Assembly (NCBI RefSeq): GCF_026239695.1
Contig: NZ_JAPIVS010000002.1
Location: forward strand, 558,001 to 622,000
Direction of reading: 5' to 3'
Source of the DNA: Pedobacter sp. MC2016-15
Lineage (GTDB): Bacteria > Bacteroidota > Bacteroidia > Sphingobacteriales > Sphingobacteriaceae
Length of the DNA stretch: 64,000 nt
Part shown: piece by piece, positions 53,457 through 61,375 of the stretch
Layout of the letters: every line of letters begins with the position of its first letter
How positions within the stretch are numbered: position 1 is the first letter of the stretch
Position numbers and translations under genes: made by a program
The notes under the pieces: model-generated
What the model was told of the DNA's origin: nothing
The model's input: only the letters and a program-made list of their open reading frames with translations
The model's database searches: none

Positions 53457-53792
53457 TTAATTATTGATCACTCCTGCCACCTCATCTGCAGAGATATCTC
53501 CGTGAGAAGCATCAAGCACGCAGTTACCGTCTTTGATCAGTAAGATCTGCGGCGACTCATGACGTACCTGAAATGTATCTGCGATTTGAGCAGAAATAGC
53601 ACGGTGGCTGATCAGATCCAGAAAATACAGGTTTGTATTCTCAGGGATTACATCCCAGTCGAGCTCAAACCTTTTCTTAACCATCATGCTGATTGAGCAC
53701 CGGGTGCTATGTTTGAAGATTAAACTAAAACCCGGCATTGCCTTTATATCGCTGATCTGGTTAAGATCAGTAATGTTTTTCCACTCTGTCAT
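53457..53792 (-). CDS. ytxJ: YtxJ-type bacillithiol system redox protein
   Basis: A 111-residue thioredoxin-like monothiol protein: FSLIFKHSTRCSISMMVKKRFE (single Cys32 or so, in the bacilliredoxin-like position), NLYFLDLISHRAISAQIADTF, and VRHESPQILLIKDGNCVLDASHGDIS. The family is associated with bacillithiol by its occurrence pattern, and bshA and ypdA in this window agree. The molecular role (de-bacillithiolation) is inferred. Confidence 0.9.
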   Translation of the reverse strand: MTEWKNITDLNQISDIKAMPGFSLIFKHSTRCSISMMVKKRFELDWDVIPENTNLYFLDLISHRAISAQIADTFQVRHESPQILLIKDGNCVLDASHGDISADEVAGVINN

Positions 53793-53816
53793 TGTCTTTG
53801 AAAATTTTTTAAGAGC

Positions 53817-53936
53817 TTACTTTCTCCGGCTGCCTTTGGGATAAGACTGGTATGCAGGGCAGATCCGTGATCCGCAAGACTCTAAAACTGTAATTGCAAA
53901 AAATACGCCAAGCATTACGATCGCTACTTTTTTCAT
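53817..53936 (-). CDS. small lipoprotein, 39 aa
   Basis: An ATG at 53936 opens a 39-codon frame ending in TAA (53819-53817). The product has a lipoprotein signal (MKKVAIVMLGVFFAITVLES-C, Cys21) followed by a very short mature part rich in Gly, Ser, Pro and Arg (GSRICPAYQSYPKGSRRK). Residues K-K then a hydrophobic stretch then L-E-S-C fit the lipobox. It sits 24 bases upstream of ytxJ on the same strand, so it is probably cotranscribed. The function is unknown; similar tiny lipoproteins are widespread in Bacteroidota. Confidence 0.7.
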   Translation of the reverse strand: MKKVAIVMLGVFFAITVLESCGSRICPAYQSYPKGSRRK

Positions 53937-54060
53937 AAGTATTTGTTTGTTGTGCAGCGGTTATGAATCAATCGATCGTGATGTTTCATTTGACTGTCCC
54001 CGTGAATATTGTTTTTCTTGCGCTAAGCTACGCTATTTCAGAAAAAAAACAAACAGGAGA

Positions 54061-54552
54061 CTAGATAGTTACCAGTAAATGAGCCATTTTTATAGCTGTA
54101 ATCGCTGCTTCGTCACCTTTATTGCCATGTTTGCCTCCCGACCTGTCCAGCGCCTGCTGTAAATCGTTGGTTGTAAGCACGCCAAAAATAACGGGTTTGC
54201 TGTATTTGATACCCACCTGTGTTATTCCATTTGCTACGGCATCACAGATAAAATCAAAATGTTTGGTGTCTCCCTGAATGACACAACCTAAGCAGATTAC
54301 GGCATCCAGTTCGGAGTGTTTGTTCAGCAGGATTTCGGCTGCGCCGGTTAATTCAAAACTGCCCGGAACAGGTACTGAAAGGATGTTCTCTTCTTTAACA
54401 CCGTGTTTGATCAGGGTGTCATAAGCGCCTTTGTACAAGCTGCCGGTTACGTCTGCATTCCATTCGGCCACAGCGATGGCTATTTTGTAAGCACTGCCGT
54501 CAGGAACGGTGGTGTGAGAAAAATCGGATAGGTTTTTTAAATTTGTTGCCAT
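54061..54552 (-). CDS. ribH: 6,7-dimethyl-8-ribityllumazine synthase
   Basis: Penultimate enzyme of riboflavin synthesis; forms 60-mer or pentamer cages. The 163-residue protein (from Met21 of the longest frame, because the earlier part overlaps a terminator) has IAVAEWNADVTGSLYKGAYDTL (about 26-47), VPGSFELTGAAEIL, AVICLGCVIQGDTKHFDFICDAVANGI with the catalytic His-Phe-Asp, and PVIFGVLTTNDLQQALDRSGGKHGNKGDEAAITAI. The length is normal. Confidence 0.96.
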   Translation of the reverse strand: MATNLKNLSDFSHTTVPDGSAYKIAIAVAEWNADVTGSLYKGAYDTLIKHGVKEENILSVPVPGSFELTGAAEILLNKHSELDAVICLGCVIQGDTKHFDFICDAVANGITQVGIKYSKPVIFGVLTTNDLQQALDRSGGKHGNKGDEAAITAIKMAHLLVTI

Positions 54553-54576
54553 GGAGCAAATGTAAGTATTAGCCAT

Positions 54577-54607
54577 AAAAAAAGGCCCGCATAAAATGCA
54601 GGCCTTT
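54577..54607 (-). terminator. terminator between the TPR gene and ribH
   Basis: AAAGGCC.GCA (54581-54591) and TGC.GGCCTTT pair. On the minus strand the hairpin ends in seven T, 17 bases past the stop of the TPR gene. It also covers the spurious upstream start codons of ribH. Confidence 0.85.
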
Positions 54608-54623
54608 GTCAAAATATTTTATT

Positions 54624-55295
54624 TTACTTTCCCTGAGCGGCAGTTACACGAGCAATATATTCATCGATCATGGCTGCTTCCTGACTTGCAGGGAACTCAG
54701 ATTTAATTTTTGTATATGCTTTTTCAGCGTTGTCAAAATCTTTTTGTGTCTCATAAACCAGACCCAGTTTCTTAAGGAACATAGGTGAAGTAAATTTGTT
54801 GCTGGATTTGTCTGCTGCCTTTTTATAATAAGTAATCGCCTGGCTGTAATCTTTAAGCTCGCTGTAAGCGTCGCCCAGCATACCTAAAGCCAATGGATCT
54901 GCTACAGGACTTCCGGTTTCTGAATATTTACCTAAAACGTCTGCTGCTTTTTTGTATTCACCCTTACGTAAATAGATTCCGCCAAGATAAAGGTTGGCTA
55001 AGTTTGCAGATTTGGTGTTGTTATATTCTTCAGCAATTTTCTCAAATCCAGGATATCCTGAATCTCCGTTGATCGCTTTATTAGCCAATGAATCCACTCC
55101 GATATATTGCTCGGCTTTGTACATTTTTTTGTTAGCTTCTTCGGCCCTGTCTTTTAAATATACATTCTGATACCAAAAGTATATGATCACTAATACGATT
55201 ACCGCAGCGGCAATGAATAAAAGGCTTTTAGAGTTTTCCTCTAAGAATGAGCCTTTTCTGACATTATGATTTACTTCTTTTTCTGTTGTGGACAT
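54624..55295 (-). CDS. membrane-anchored tetratricopeptide-repeat protein
   Basis: A 223-residue protein from Met10 of the longest frame. It has one N-terminal transmembrane helix (about 25-44, SLLFIAAAVIVLVIIYFWYQ) and then TPR-like repeats to the end (SANLANLYLGGIYLRKGEYKKAADVLGKY, PLALGMLGDAYSELKDYSQAITYYKKAAD, FTSPMFLKKLGLVYETQKDFDNAEKAYTKI). The layout is like YfgM: anchored at the inner membrane with periplasmic TPRs that bind chaperone clients. It is monocistronic, divergent from recF. Confidence 0.88.
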   Translation of the reverse strand: MSTTEKEVNHNVRKGSFLEENSKSLLFIAAAVIVLVIIYFWYQNVYLKDRAEEANKKMYKAEQYIGVDSLANKAINGDSGYPGFEKIAEEYNNTKSANLANLYLGGIYLRKGEYKKAADVLGKYSETGSPVADPLALGMLGDAYSELKDYSQAITYYKKAADKSSNKFTSPMFLKKLGLVYETQKDFDNAEKAYTKIKSEFPASQEAAMIDEYIARVTAAQGK

Positions 55296-55476
55296 TTTTT
55301 TTAAAAAAATTAAGGATTGCAAAAATACATTTTTCGGTTAAAGTATCAACCTCTTTTTTTAGTATTTACATAAATAAATAACAGACACCGGGCTTTCGAA
55401 CCTCCTGAATTTGATAGGGATAGCTTCTTAAGGTAAACAAATCTCCACATCAGGTTATTTTAACAAAGCTAAACGG

Positions 55477-55484
55477 TAACTTTG
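55477..55484 (+). promoter_or_regulatory. -7 box before recF
   Basis: TAACTTTG lies 11 bases before the recF ATG (55496). The matching -33 TTG is not clear. Confidence 0.45.
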
Positions 55485-55495
55485 AAGCTCATACT

Positions 55496-56599
55496 ATGTG
55501 GTTAAAAAATATTACTCTGCTCAATTTTAAGAACTATTCTGATGCTGATTTACGGTTTTCCAAAACTGTAAACGCATTTGTAGGGAATAATGGTGCCGGG
55601 AAAACCAACCTGCTGGATGCAATTCACTACCTCTGCCTATGCAAAAGCTATTTCAACCCGATCGATAGTCAGCAAATCAAAACTGCCGAAGAGCTTTTTT
55701 TAATCCAGGGGGATTTTGACCGCCAGGAAAAAAATGAGAAGATCACCTGCGGGGTAAAGAAGAATCAGAAAAAGCAGTTCAAGAGAAATAAAAAGGAGTA
55801 CGATAAGCTGGCCAGCCATATTGGCCTGTTTCCGCTGGTGATGATTTCTCCATATGACGTAACGATTATCATGGACGGAAGTGAAGAACGCCGCCGTTTT
55901 ATGGATAATGTGATCTCGCAGACGGATGCCTCCTACCTCGATGAACTGATTACTTACAACCGTCACCTCCTCAACAGAAATGCACTGCTGAAACAAATTG
56001 CCGCCACCAGACGGTATGATCCGGCATTGCTGGAAATCTTTGACGAGCAACTGCTGATTTCCGGACAAAAGATCTTTGAAAAACGCAGGCAGTTTATGCA
56101 GGATTACATACCGCTGTTTAATAAATACTATCAGTACCTGACGACGGAGGCAGAACAGGTGAGCCTGGTTTATCATTCACAATTAAATGATACTCCCTTT
56201 GCAACCTTACTGCAGCAATCCATAGAAAAGGATAAGGTGCTGGAAAGAACAACAACAGGTATCCATAAAGACGACCTGATTTTCAGCATCGCTGATATGC
56301 CGCTGAAAAAATTTGGCTCACAGGGTCAGCAGAAATCCTTCCTGATTGCTTTGAAGCTTGCGCAATATGCCTATGTTGAAAAGTATAAAGGGTTTAAACC
56401 GCTGCTTCTACTGGATGATATATTTGATAAACTTGATGACCACAGGATGCACAAGCTGATGGAGATGGTATCACATCATGATTTTGGACAGATCTTCATC
56501 ACAGACACGGGCAGAGAAAGAGTAGTAAATATTTTTGATCGGATCAAAGTTCCTGTAACTTTGTTTGAGGTCGTAAACGGATCTATACATCATGCGTAA
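55496..56599 (+). CDS. recF: DNA replication/repair protein RecF
   Basis: An SMC-like ATPase that loads RecA at gaps. The 367-residue protein starts LKNITLLNFKNYSDADLRFS, has Walker A GNNGAGKTNLLDAIHYL (about 31-47), signature GSQGQQKSFLIALKLA and Walker B PLLLLDDIFDKLDDHR (about 300-315), followed by QIFITDT. It overlaps the DciA-like gene by 8 bases. It is not next to dnaN or gyrB here, which is common in Bacteroidota. Confidence 0.97.
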   Translation: MWLKNITLLNFKNYSDADLRFSKTVNAFVGNNGAGKTNLLDAIHYLCLCKSYFNPIDSQQIKTAEELFLIQGDFDRQEKNEKITCGVKKNQKKQFKRNKKEYDKLASHIGLFPLVMISPYDVTIIMDGSEERRRFMDNVISQTDASYLDELITYNRHLLNRNALLKQIAATRRYDPALLEIFDEQLLISGQKIFEKRRQFMQDYIPLFNKYYQYLTTEAEQVSLVYHSQLNDTPFATLLQQSIEKDKVLERTTTGIHKDDLIFSIADMPLKKFGSQGQQKSFLIALKLAQYAYVEKYKGFKPLLLLDDIFDKLDDHRMHKLMEMVSHHDFGQIFITDTGRERVVNIFDRIKVPVTLFEVVNGSIHHA

Positions 56600-56882
56600 A
56601 CCTAATGATATGCCCCTGAAAGACGCCATTGCAAAAATGCTGTCGGTTTACAGGTTAAGAGGGAAATTTGATGAAACAGGGGTAATAGCCATGTGGCCGG
56701 AAATCATGGGTACTGCTATTGGCAACAGGACTACCCAGATCTACATTGCGCATAAAAAGCTTTTTGTACGCATAGAATCGTCAGTCATAAAAAATGAACT
56801 GCTGATGGTGAGAACCGGCATCATCCAGAAACTGAATGAACGCGCCGGTTCTGAAGTTATCAATGAGATTATATTTTTATAA
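56592..56882 (+). CDS. DUF721 (DciA-like) protein
   Basis: A 96-residue protein: DMPLKDAIAKMLSVYRLRGKFDETGVIAMWPEIMGTAIGNRTTQIYIAHKKLFVRIESSVIKNELLMVRTGIIQKLNERAG. The W-P-E-I-x-G and strand pattern is the DUF721/DciA fold; DciA loads or regulates the DnaB helicase. It starts inside recF (8-base overlap), the usual recF-DUF721 arrangement in Bacteroidota and beyond. Confidence 0.9.
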   Translation: MRKPNDMPLKDAIAKMLSVYRLRGKFDETGVIAMWPEIMGTAIGNRTTQIYIAHKKLFVRIESSVIKNELLMVRTGIIQKLNERAGSEVINEIIFL

Positions 56883-56884
56883 TT

Positions 56885-57067
56885 CTAGCTTCTGCCGCCA
56901 CCAAAGATCTTACTGATCAACCAGATGATCAGGGCAAGTACCACCACTACTACGATAATACCCGTCCATACTCCTGCTTTAAAAATACCTTCAACCAGGG
57001 AGCAGCTGGATAGAGTTGTAACTAACAGTGCAACGAATGCAAGCGGGGAATATTTCCTAATGTTCAT
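56885..57067 (-). CDS. small membrane lipoprotein, 60 aa
   Basis: A 60-residue protein with lipobox LSSC (Cys22), a short linker and one hydrophobic segment (about 34-54, WTGIIVVVVVLALIIWLISKIF), ending GGGRS. Homologues are common in Bacteroidota and sometimes carry a misleading 'phosphatidate cytidylyltransferase' name. The function is unknown. It converges with the DUF721 gene two bases away. Confidence 0.8.
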   Translation of the reverse strand: MNIRKYSPLAFVALLVTTLSSCSLVEGIFKAGVWTGIIVVVVVLALIIWLISKIFGGGRS

Positions 57068-57129
57068 AATAGTTTGTTTTAATTTATGCGATTACAACAA
57101 ACTATCACAGGAATGGTTTGGGGCAAATG

Positions 57130-57846
57130 TTACTTCCCGTTCACTTTAAGCAATTCAATCTCGAAAATCAGTGTGCTGTAAGGCGGAATATCAGGACCTG
57201 CGCCACGCTCTCCATAAGCCAGCTGATAGGGAATAAAGAATTTGTATTTGCTGCCGGTAGACATCAGCTGCATGCCTTCTGTCCATCCTGGTATCACTCC
57301 GTTAAGTGTCAGCGTAATAGGCTCTCCGCGATCGTACGAGCTGTCAAACTGTTTACCACTAATTAGGGTTCCTTTATAATGTACCAGTACAGAATCAGTT
57401 GGCCCTGGTTTTGTGCCTGTTCCCTGTGTCAATACCAGGTATTGCAAACCGCTGGCAGTGCTTTGTACACCTGCTGTTTTTTTATTGTTATCCAGAAATT
57501 GTTTTCCTTCTGCAATGATGCCGGCATATTTGGCCTGGCTTACTGTTTTGAACGTATTGCCAATTGCTTTTTCTGCCGATTGCTGTGTTAATGCCGTTTT
57601 TTGTCCGCTGAATTCAGCTTTAAACCCTTTCATCAGCAGGTCGTAGTTAAGCGTTTTTAATCCGCCATTTTTAAGGCTGGCAGCCATAGACATCCCAAAA
57701 GCATAACTTGCAGAATCCATTGTGCTTGCAAATTTTACAGGGGCAGCAACAGTGCTGACAGTTTTTTTAGCCACAGGTTTTTTGGTTTGGGCATCTACTG
57801 CAATTGCACAGCAAGGGATCAATAACGTAATCAATAATTTCTTCAT
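57130..57846 (-). CDS. FKBP-type peptidyl-prolyl isomerase (periplasmic)
   Basis: A 238-residue exported protein with signal peptide (LLITLLIPCCAIAVDAQ). It has an FKBP N-terminal helical region (ASYAFGMSMAASLKNGGLKTLNYDLLMKGFKAEFSGQ, as in FkpA/Mip dimerisation arms) and a C-terminal FKBP domain (about 140-238: SGLQYLVLTQGTGTKPGPTDSVLVHYKGTLISGKQFDSSYDRGEPITLTLNGVIPGWTEGMQLM...GAGPDIPPYSTLIFEIEL). The active-site residues Y, F, D, W and I are in place. It acts as periplasmic chaperone/isomerase. Confidence 0.94.
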   Translation of the reverse strand: MKKLLITLLIPCCAIAVDAQTKKPVAKKTVSTVAAPVKFASTMDSASYAFGMSMAASLKNGGLKTLNYDLLMKGFKAEFSGQKTALTQQSAEKAIGNTFKTVSQAKYAGIIAEGKQFLDNNKKTAGVQSTASGLQYLVLTQGTGTKPGPTDSVLVHYKGTLISGKQFDSSYDRGEPITLTLNGVIPGWTEGMQLMSTGSKYKFFIPYQLAYGERGAGPDIPPYSTLIFEIELLKVNGK

Positions 57847-57879
57847 GAATATAATTTTTCGGTTGGTTTAGGTTTTAAA

Positions 57880-57909
57880 TAAAAATAAGCACCTTTTTGG
57901 GGTGCTTAT
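57880..57909 (-). terminator. ndk terminator
   Basis: ATAAGCACC (57885-57893) and GGTGCTTAT (57901-57909) form a stem 30 bases after the ndk stop; on the minus strand it runs into T-rich sequence. Confidence 0.75.
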
Positions 57910-57939
57910 ATTGTATTATTTTGAGATCATCAGCAGGAA

Positions 57940-58359
57940 CTAGAAACGTTCAGCAGCAGTAAAGAAGAAATCTCCTTCAATTGCAGCATTTTCATCTGAA
58001 TCAGATCCGTGAACAGCATTGGCTTCAATTGACTGTGCATATTTTTTACGGATAGTACCATCTTCTGCCTGTGCAGGGTTTGTAGCACCGATCAGTTTTC
58101 TGAAATCTTCAATAGCATTGTCTTTCTCAAGAATTGCAGCTACGATAGGTCCTGAAGACATGAAAGTAACCAGATCACCATAGAAAGGACGTTCTTTGTG
58201 AATTTCATAAAATTTACCGGCAGTTTCTTCAGTTAGCTTAGTGTATTTTAAGGCAATGATTTTGAAACCCGCAGCAGTAATGTCATTGATAATTGCACCG
58301 ATATGTCCATTTGCTACCGCATCTGGCTTAATCATTGTAAATGTTCTGTTTGTACTCAT
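57940..58359 (-). CDS. ndk: nucleoside-diphosphate kinase
   Basis: Makes NTPs from NDPs. The 139-residue protein has [39 protein letters not shown], the Ndk core [20 protein letters not shown] and the catalytic His in [12 protein letters not shown] (about 115). The length is typical. Confidence 0.97.
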   Translation of the reverse strand: MSTNRTFTMIKPDAVANGHIGAIINDITAAGFKIIALKYTKLTEETAGKFYEIHKERPFYGDLVTFMSSGPIVAAILEKDNAIEDFRKLIGATNPAQAEDGTIRKKYAQSIEANAVHGSDSDENAAIEGDFFFTAAERF

Positions 58360-58446
58360 CTTAGATTTATTTGTTTTGCAAAACTACATTTTCTGCTGTT
58401 AATATTAAACATCAAATATAAAGGAATCATTTAATCATTAAATTCT

Positions 58447-58454
58447 TAGCTTTG
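58447..58454 (+). promoter_or_regulatory. -7 box before nrnA
   Basis: TAGCTTTG eight bases before the nrnA ATG (58463) fits the Bacteroidota -7 consensus and would give a very short leader. No properly spaced TTG is seen upstream. Confidence 0.4.
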
Positions 58455-58462
58455 CAGCGAAT

Positions 58463-59473
58463 ATGCTATCCCTTTCTGAACTCAAATCATTGCTGGCAAC
58501 GCCGCAGAAAATTGTAATTACAACGCACCATAAACCTGATGGTGATGCGATGGGCTCTTCTTTGGGCTTGTATGCTTACCTGATTCAAAAGGGGCATCAT
58601 GTAAAAGTAATCACGCCTACAGACTATCCTTACTTCTTACATTGGCTGCCAAACAATGCCGATGTAATGATCTATACCGAAGAAAAAGAGAAGTCTGAAC
58701 AGCTGGTTGCCGATGCAGCGATTGTGTTTTGTCTCGATTTTAATACCCTGACACGCATCAATGAACTGGGCGAGGTAATACGCAATTCTCCCGCATATAA
58801 GGTAATGATCGACCATCACCTGGATCCTGAGGATTTTGATGATTACAGACACTGGAATATCAATGCCTGTGCTGCTGCACAATTGGTATACGATTTTATC
58901 GTCAATGAACTGAAGGATGCTGAAGCAATGACTAAGGACATTGCTACGTGTTTGTATACTGGTATTATGACAGACTCCGGTTCTTTCAGGTTTGCCTCTG
59001 CAACGTCTGACGTGTACCGCATCGGTGCCGACCTGATTGATGCAGGAGCTGAACACTGGAGAATACACCAGCTGGTATACGATAATGCTACAGAAAACCG
59101 TTTACGTTTCCTGGGGAACTGCCTCACAAATAAACTGGAGATCATCAGAGAACTGAATACGGCAATCATATCGGTTACTGCTGAAGAACTGAGACACTTT
59201 GAAATTGTGACCGGAGATACTGAGGGGATTGTAAACTACGCTTTGTCTATTAATGGGATTAAACTGGCGGCCTTTATCATTGAGAGATCTGATAAAGTTA
59301 AATTATCTTTGCGCTCTACAGGAGATTTTCCTGCCAATGAGATCTGCAAAAAATACTTTAACGGCGGTGGTCACAGGAATGCTGCCGGTGGCTATTCTGA
59401 CAGAAACCTGGAAGATACCATCAGCTACTTTAAATCAATAGTGCCTGAATATAAAACTCAATTATTACAATAA
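58463..59473 (+). CDS. nrnA: bifunctional oligoribonuclease/PAP phosphatase NrnA
   Basis: A DHH/DHHA1 phosphoesterase that degrades nano-RNA and 3'-phosphoadenosine 5'-phosphate. The 336-residue protein has HHKPDGDAMGSSLGL (about 22-36), FCLDFN (about 91-96), the DHH motif MIDHHLDPEDFDD (about 115-127), TGIMTDSGSFRF, and the DHHA1 C-terminal GGGH in NGGGHRNAAGG (about 306-316). It could also degrade pApA, the product of c-di-AMP hydrolysis, which would link it to the DAC-like gene; this link is inferred. Confidence 0.95.
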   Translation: MLSLSELKSLLATPQKIVITTHHKPDGDAMGSSLGLYAYLIQKGHHVKVITPTDYPYFLHWLPNNADVMIYTEEKEKSEQLVADAAIVFCLDFNTLTRINELGEVIRNSPAYKVMIDHHLDPEDFDDYRHWNINACAAAQLVYDFIVNELKDAEAMTKDIATCLYTGIMTDSGSFRFASATSDVYRIGADLIDAGAEHWRIHQLVYDNATENRLRFLGNCLTNKLEIIRELNTAIISVTAEELRHFEIVTGDTEGIVNYALSINGIKLAAFIIERSDKVKLSLRSTGDFPANEICKKYFNGGGHRNAAGGYSDRNLEDTISYFKSIVPEYKTQLLQ

Positions 59474-59547
59474 AACAAACAATGAAACCTGCGAGGCCAA
59501 CAGCCGCAGCAAGCTTCATTACAATTGAAAAACAATCAAACAAAAAA

Positions 59548-60537
59548 ATGAAAAAAACATTAGTATTTCTTTTTGCTGCTACACTTGGTTTAGCAGCTTG
59601 TAACAACTTTAAAAAAGGTCCGGGTGGTTTAATGTACCAGATTCATAAAACCGAAGATAAACCGAAAATCGTTGAAGGTGATATCATCAAAATCAATGCG
59701 ATTCAAAAAACTGAAAAAGACTCTGTAACCAGCAGTACTTACGATATTCAGCAACCAGCTGTATTCCCTGTATCTAAAAAACAATGGGCAGGTGATATCT
59801 CTGACGCCCTGATGTTATTGGCTGAAGGTGACAGTGCTACTTTTAAAATTGACCTGGATTCAATGGCTAAATATTCTAACCAGCCAAAACCAGCTACTCA
59901 AAAAGATAAATACATGGTGTTTACTGTGAAGATCGAAAAAGTAATGCACAAAGCTGCTGGTGAAGCTGATTCAACTTTCCAGAGAAAAGCAACTGAATTC
60001 TTCCAGGCTGATTTCAAAGCTACAGTTGAAAAACATAAAGCTGCTGAAGCTGGAAAAATCAAAAACTTCATCGCAGACAACAAACTGAAAGTTCAGACTT
60101 CAGCTTCTGGCTTGCAATATGTAATCACTGCTCCTGGTGATGCACAAAGAGCAACTCCTGCTGATACTTTGATGGTAAACTACACTGGTAAATTACTGAC
60201 AAAAAAATCTGACGGTAAAGAAAATATCTTTGATACAAGCGTAGAGAAAGTAGCAAAAGAAAATAATAAATTCAGCCCTATGGCTCAGTACGGTCCACGT
60301 CCTTTCACATTGGGAAGAGCGATCCCTGGATTTGACGAAGGTTTGAAATTAATCGGTAAAGGTGGAAAAATCACTTTGATCATTCCTTCAGCTTTAGCTT
60401 ACGGTGAAGGTGGTATGCCACAGGGTGGTATCACTCCATTCTCTCCATTATGTTTTGAAGTAGAGCTTACTGACATCAAAAAACCTACAGGTGCTCCTGT
60501 AGCTGCTGCGCCAACTACGGCTCCTGCAGCTAAATAA
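59548..60537 (+). CDS. FKBP-type peptidyl-prolyl isomerase lipoprotein
   Basis: A 329-residue lipoprotein from Met23 of the longest frame; lipobox LAAC (Cys17). Residues 25-125 form an FKBP-like but divergent domain without obvious active-site residues, residues 130-180 are helical, and residues 180-310 form a second FKBP domain (TSASGLQYVITAPGDAQRATPADTLMVNYTGKLL...PFTLGRAIPGFDEGLKLIGKGGKITLIIPSALAYGEGGMPQGGITPFSPLCFEVEL). A Pro/Ala-rich tail follows. It is probably anchored at the periplasmic face. It is followed by a strong terminator. Confidence 0.93.
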   Translation: MKKTLVFLFAATLGLAACNNFKKGPGGLMYQIHKTEDKPKIVEGDIIKINAIQKTEKDSVTSSTYDIQQPAVFPVSKKQWAGDISDALMLLAEGDSATFKIDLDSMAKYSNQPKPATQKDKYMVFTVKIEKVMHKAAGEADSTFQRKATEFFQADFKATVEKHKAAEAGKIKNFIADNKLKVQTSASGLQYVITAPGDAQRATPADTLMVNYTGKLLTKKSDGKENIFDTSVEKVAKENNKFSPMAQYGPRPFTLGRAIPGFDEGLKLIGKGGKITLIIPSALAYGEGGMPQGGITPFSPLCFEVELTDIKKPTGAPVAAAPTTAPAAK

Positions 60538-60558
60538 TTATTTGGTTTTTACCCATGG

Positions 60559-60593
60559 AAAAACCCTGTCCTAATCCGGACAGGGTTTTTTTA
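60559..60593 (+). terminator. terminator after the FKBP lipoprotein gene
   Basis: AAAAACCCTGTCC (60559-60571) pairs with GGACAGGGTTTTT (60578-60590), followed by more T. It lies directly before the -7 box of the tatD-type gene. Confidence 0.9.
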
Positions 60594-60594
60594 T

Positions 60595-60602
60595 TAACTT
60601 TG
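60595..60602 (+). promoter_or_regulatory. -7 box of the TatD-asparaginase unit
   Basis: TAACTTTG followed by TTTT and the ATG at 60607. The arrangement is identical, base for base, to that in front of padR (4129-4143), so a leaderless or nearly leaderless message is expected. Confidence 0.5.
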
Positions 60603-60606
60603 TTTT

Positions 60607-61374
60607 ATGCTTTTAACAGATACCCACACGCATTTGTACTATGAAACAGATGAAGAAAAACAGGCTGCACTTTTTCAACGCTGTTTTGATCTGGACATTA
60701 ACCGTTTATTTCTGCCCAATGTTGACATTTCTTCTATCGCCAAAATAGACGATGTCGTAAAACGGTATCCGGAAAACTGTTTCGCCATGATGGGACTGCA
60801 TCCCTGCGATGTAAAAGAAGGTTATGATGCTGTGCTGGAAGAGATCCACAACAGTATCGAAGGCCGGAAAATCTATGCCATTGGAGAGATTGGAATTGAC
60901 CTTTACTGGGATAAAACTACATTGGGTATGCAGCAAAAAGCCTTCTCTGAGCAGATCAGATGGGCAAAGGAACTGCAGCTACCCATTGTTATCCATTGCC
61001 GTGAAGCTTTTGATGAGGTGTTTGAAGTGCTGGAATCCGAAAAAGGAGATGACCTCAGGGGGATTTTGCATTGCTTTACCGGTAATCTGGAACAGGCGGA
61101 GCGCACCATCGAACTTGGTTTTTACCTGGGCATTGGTGGGGTAGTGACCTACAAGAAAGCTGGGTTGGATGCTGTTTTAATGAACGTACCGCTGGAACAT
61201 GTGGTACTGGAAACAGACTCTCCTTACCTGGCTCCTGTACCTTTCAGGGGCAAACCCAATGAAAGCAGCTACCTGATTCACATTGCACAGCGGGTGGCAG
61301 ACATTTACAATATCTCTGTCGATGAGGTGGCAGAAGTAACTACTGCCAATTCTATCAAAATATTCAACGTCTGA
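60607..61374 (+). CDS. TatD-family metal-dependent DNase
   Basis: A 255-residue TIM-barrel hydrolase: metal-binding TDTHTHLYYE (about 4-13), MMGLHPCDVKE (about 61-71), AIGEIGIDLYWDK (about 91-103), PIVIHCREAFDE (about 128-139), GILHCFTGNLEQAE (about 152-165) and LETDSPYLAPVPFRGKPNE (about 202-220) are the family motifs. TatD enzymes are 3'-5' exonucleases acting on DNA or RNA. The asparaginase gene starts two bases after its stop, so the two are cotranscribed. Confidence 0.95.
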   Translation: MLLTDTHTHLYYETDEEKQAALFQRCFDLDINRLFLPNVDISSIAKIDDVVKRYPENCFAMMGLHPCDVKEGYDAVLEEIHNSIEGRKIYAIGEIGIDLYWDKTTLGMQQKAFSEQIRWAKELQLPIVIHCREAFDEVFEVLESEKGDDLRGILHCFTGNLEQAERTIELGFYLGIGGVVTYKKAGLDAVLMNVPLEHVVLETDSPYLAPVPFRGKPNESSYLIHIAQRVADIYNISVDEVAEVTTANSIKIFNV

Positions 61375-61375
61375 T

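Noticed and set aside
55385..55425. tRNA-like GGTTCGA segment on the minus strand upstream of recF
   Set aside because: The flanking bases do not form a T-arm stem, and no D-arm, anticodon arm or acceptor stem can be built around it.
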